Source: Baffinella frigidus
Taxonomy: Eukaryota; Cryptophyceae; Cryptomonadales; Baffinellaceae
NCBI GenBank assembly: GCA_026770585.1
Contig: MU646658.1
Coordinates: 93,741-109,661, forward strand
DNA: 15,921 nucleotides
Direction: 5' to 3'
Shown here in pieces: positions 15,202 to 15,921 of this stretch. Positions within the stretch are counted from its first letter, which is position 1. Each line of letters begins with the position of its first letter. A program made the position numbers and the translations under genes. Below the pieces are notes generated by a model. It saw only the letters and a program-made list of their open reading frames with translations, ran no database searches and was not told the origin of the DNA.

Positions 15202-15387
15202 GTGCAACCCCCCCCACACACACACACACCACGACTAAATTTACAAATTCAAGGGTGCAAGATTTGTATTGCGATACGATTTGGGTGTTTGGAACACCCA
15301 GCGTTGCTTTTTGGACCGTTTTGGAACGGTGAGTCTACTGATACTGGTGGACTCAAGGCCACCGCCAGCGTTGGCGTTTGGCGTTAG
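15202..15387. other. Intron with hairpin cluster
   Basis: Starts with a C run and (CA)n. TGGGTGTT-TGG-AACACCCA (about 15283-15301) is a perfect 8-bp hairpin; ACCGTT/AACGGT (about 15315-15330) and GAGTC/GACTC follow. It ends GGCGTTAG before the exon 23 copy. Possibly an inverted-repeat element, ends not defined. Confidence 0.5.
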
Positions 15388-15441
15388 GAGCTGACGCTGA
15401 CGCGCACTAGGTGTGCGAGGCTGTATGCCCACTACGGCCGG
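15388..15441 (+). CDS. Exon 23 tail copy, possible additional exon
   Basis: Exactly 18 codons after GCGTTAG| encoding ELTLTRTRCARLYAHYGR, in frame with exon 23's second half, followed by GTGCCT. It is one codon shorter than the source. Phase 0 at both ends, so inclusion would not shift the frame. Confidence 0.45.
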
Positions 15442-15461
15442 GTGCCTCCTCCTAGACTATA

Positions 15462-15600
15462 AAACCTAAACCCTACACCCTACACCCTACACCCTACACC
15501 CTACACCCTACACCCTAAACACTAAACAAAAACCTAAACCTTAAACCTTGAACCTCAAACCCTAAAACCTAAACCCTAAACCCCAAACCCTAACCCCTAA
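15462..15600. repeat. CCCTACA then CCCTAAA filler
   Basis: About seven CCCTACA units, then AAACCTTAAACC and CCCTAAA. Confidence 0.95.
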
Positions 15601-15780
15601 ACGCCCGCATACCCTGCTACCACCCGAGATACTCCGCGTACCCCGCTATTAACCGCGAAACCGCCCGCGTCCAACATGGAGTCAAGTCCAGAATTACCCC
15701 AACGATTTGCCCCCTCGCTATCCGAGCAAGGAATTAACCGCGAAGCCACCCGCCCAAGCGACCATTGAGAACTAGGGGAA
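15601..15780 (+). other. Unassigned open segment
   Basis: One frame is open from after TAA at about 15598 to TGA at about 15767, including MESSPELPQRFAPSLSEQG. ATTAACCGCGAA.CC.CCCGC occurs twice (about 15648 and 15733). It could be a terminal exon with the missing stop codon, but no phase-0 AG|G acceptor is convincing. Confidence 0.25.
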
Positions 15781-15789
15781 ACTCACCAT

Positions 15790-15921
15790 CCACACCCTAC
15801 ACCCTACACCCTATGCCCTACACCCTTCACCCTACACCCTACACCCTACACCCTACACCCTTCACCCTACACCCTACACCTTACACCCTACACCTTACAC
15901 CCTACACCCTCGTACCAAAAC
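15790..15921. repeat. CCCTACA array running off the right edge
   Basis: About 17 CCCTACA units with CCTTACA, CCCTTCA and CCCTATG variants. Confidence 0.97.

Noticed and set aside
15790-15921. A true chromosome end
   Set aside because: The CCCTACA run is not pure CCCTAAA, similar blocks occur throughout the window, and the filler is interstitial. The right edge is just the window limit as far as can be seen.
1-15921. tRNA, rRNA, riboswitch or bacterial operon signals
   Set aside because: None found by eye: no cloverleaf with a T-loop motif, no rRNA-like conserved blocks, and no Shine-Dalgarno-linked ORF chain.

Overview
The window looks like nuclear DNA from a microbial eukaryote. It has no prokaryotic operon, no long ORF, no rRNA and no tRNA that I can recognise. 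Two things dominate. One is degenerate telomere-like filler (CCCTAAA and its variants CCCGAAA, CCCCAAA, CCATAAA, CCCTACA, CCGGAAC, CCAAAAC, CCCTA). The other is a series of short, GC-rich, exon-like islands on the + strand. Nearly every acceptor is AG followed by G. Donors beyond GT are almost unconstrained, and at least one GC donor and one GA donor are needed. TTTAGGG-type telomeres, AG|G acceptors and GT/GC/GA donors together fit a dinoflagellate best (inference, roughly 60%). A green or other alga is the main alternative.

Main result: 23 islands between 722 and 15201 can be joined into one reading frame of 1515 nt (505 codons, still open at the right end). Most junctions are phase 0. The few phase-1 and phase-2 junctions (5/6, 7/8, 18/19, 19/20, 20/21) also fit. 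The product is unrecognised. It is charged and helix-rich in the middle (exons 9-17, coiled-coil-like), then has a Lys/Arg-rich stretch, a Gly-rich hydrophobic patch, a basic RRKKGKK tail and an acidic segment. A further possible first exon lies at 333-416. About 90% of the locus is intron.

The unusual feature is that almost every exon edge has been copied. The last 10-60 nt of an exon plus its splice donor (or, for exons 17, 21 and 22, the acceptor plus exon start) recur 2 to 9 times, separated by filler with its own local repeat variant. Examples are exon 2 (9 copies), exon 14 (6 copies, all in frame), the exon 21 tail (7 copies, all in frame), exon 15 (4), the exon 17 head (4), and exons 5, 9 and 22 (3 each). 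Short inverted-repeat elements (MITE/introner-like) of at least three families lie in or beside these arrays. One sits in an exon 21 copy with an AT duplication whose empty site is preserved in the sister copies.

Layout: 1-420, 33-bp tandem repeats and a duplicated possible first exon. 521-646, TIR element. 722-1444, exons 1-2 and the exon 2 array in G-rich filler. 1446-2445, exons 3-4. 2449-3750, exon 5 array, a TIR element and palindromes. 3770-5690, filler with exons 6-7 and their copies. 5736-6030, hairpin-bearing segment and exon 8. 6368-7215, exon 9 array in (CT)n. 7237-9260, exons 11-14. 9264-11130, exons 15-17 and their arrays. 11541-14340, exons 18-21. 14360-15441, exons 22-23. 15462-15921, filler around a small unexplained open segment. 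The long ORFs on both strands that read GFRVSG, SLSLSL or MVYGLWF are translations of filler and are not annotated as genes.
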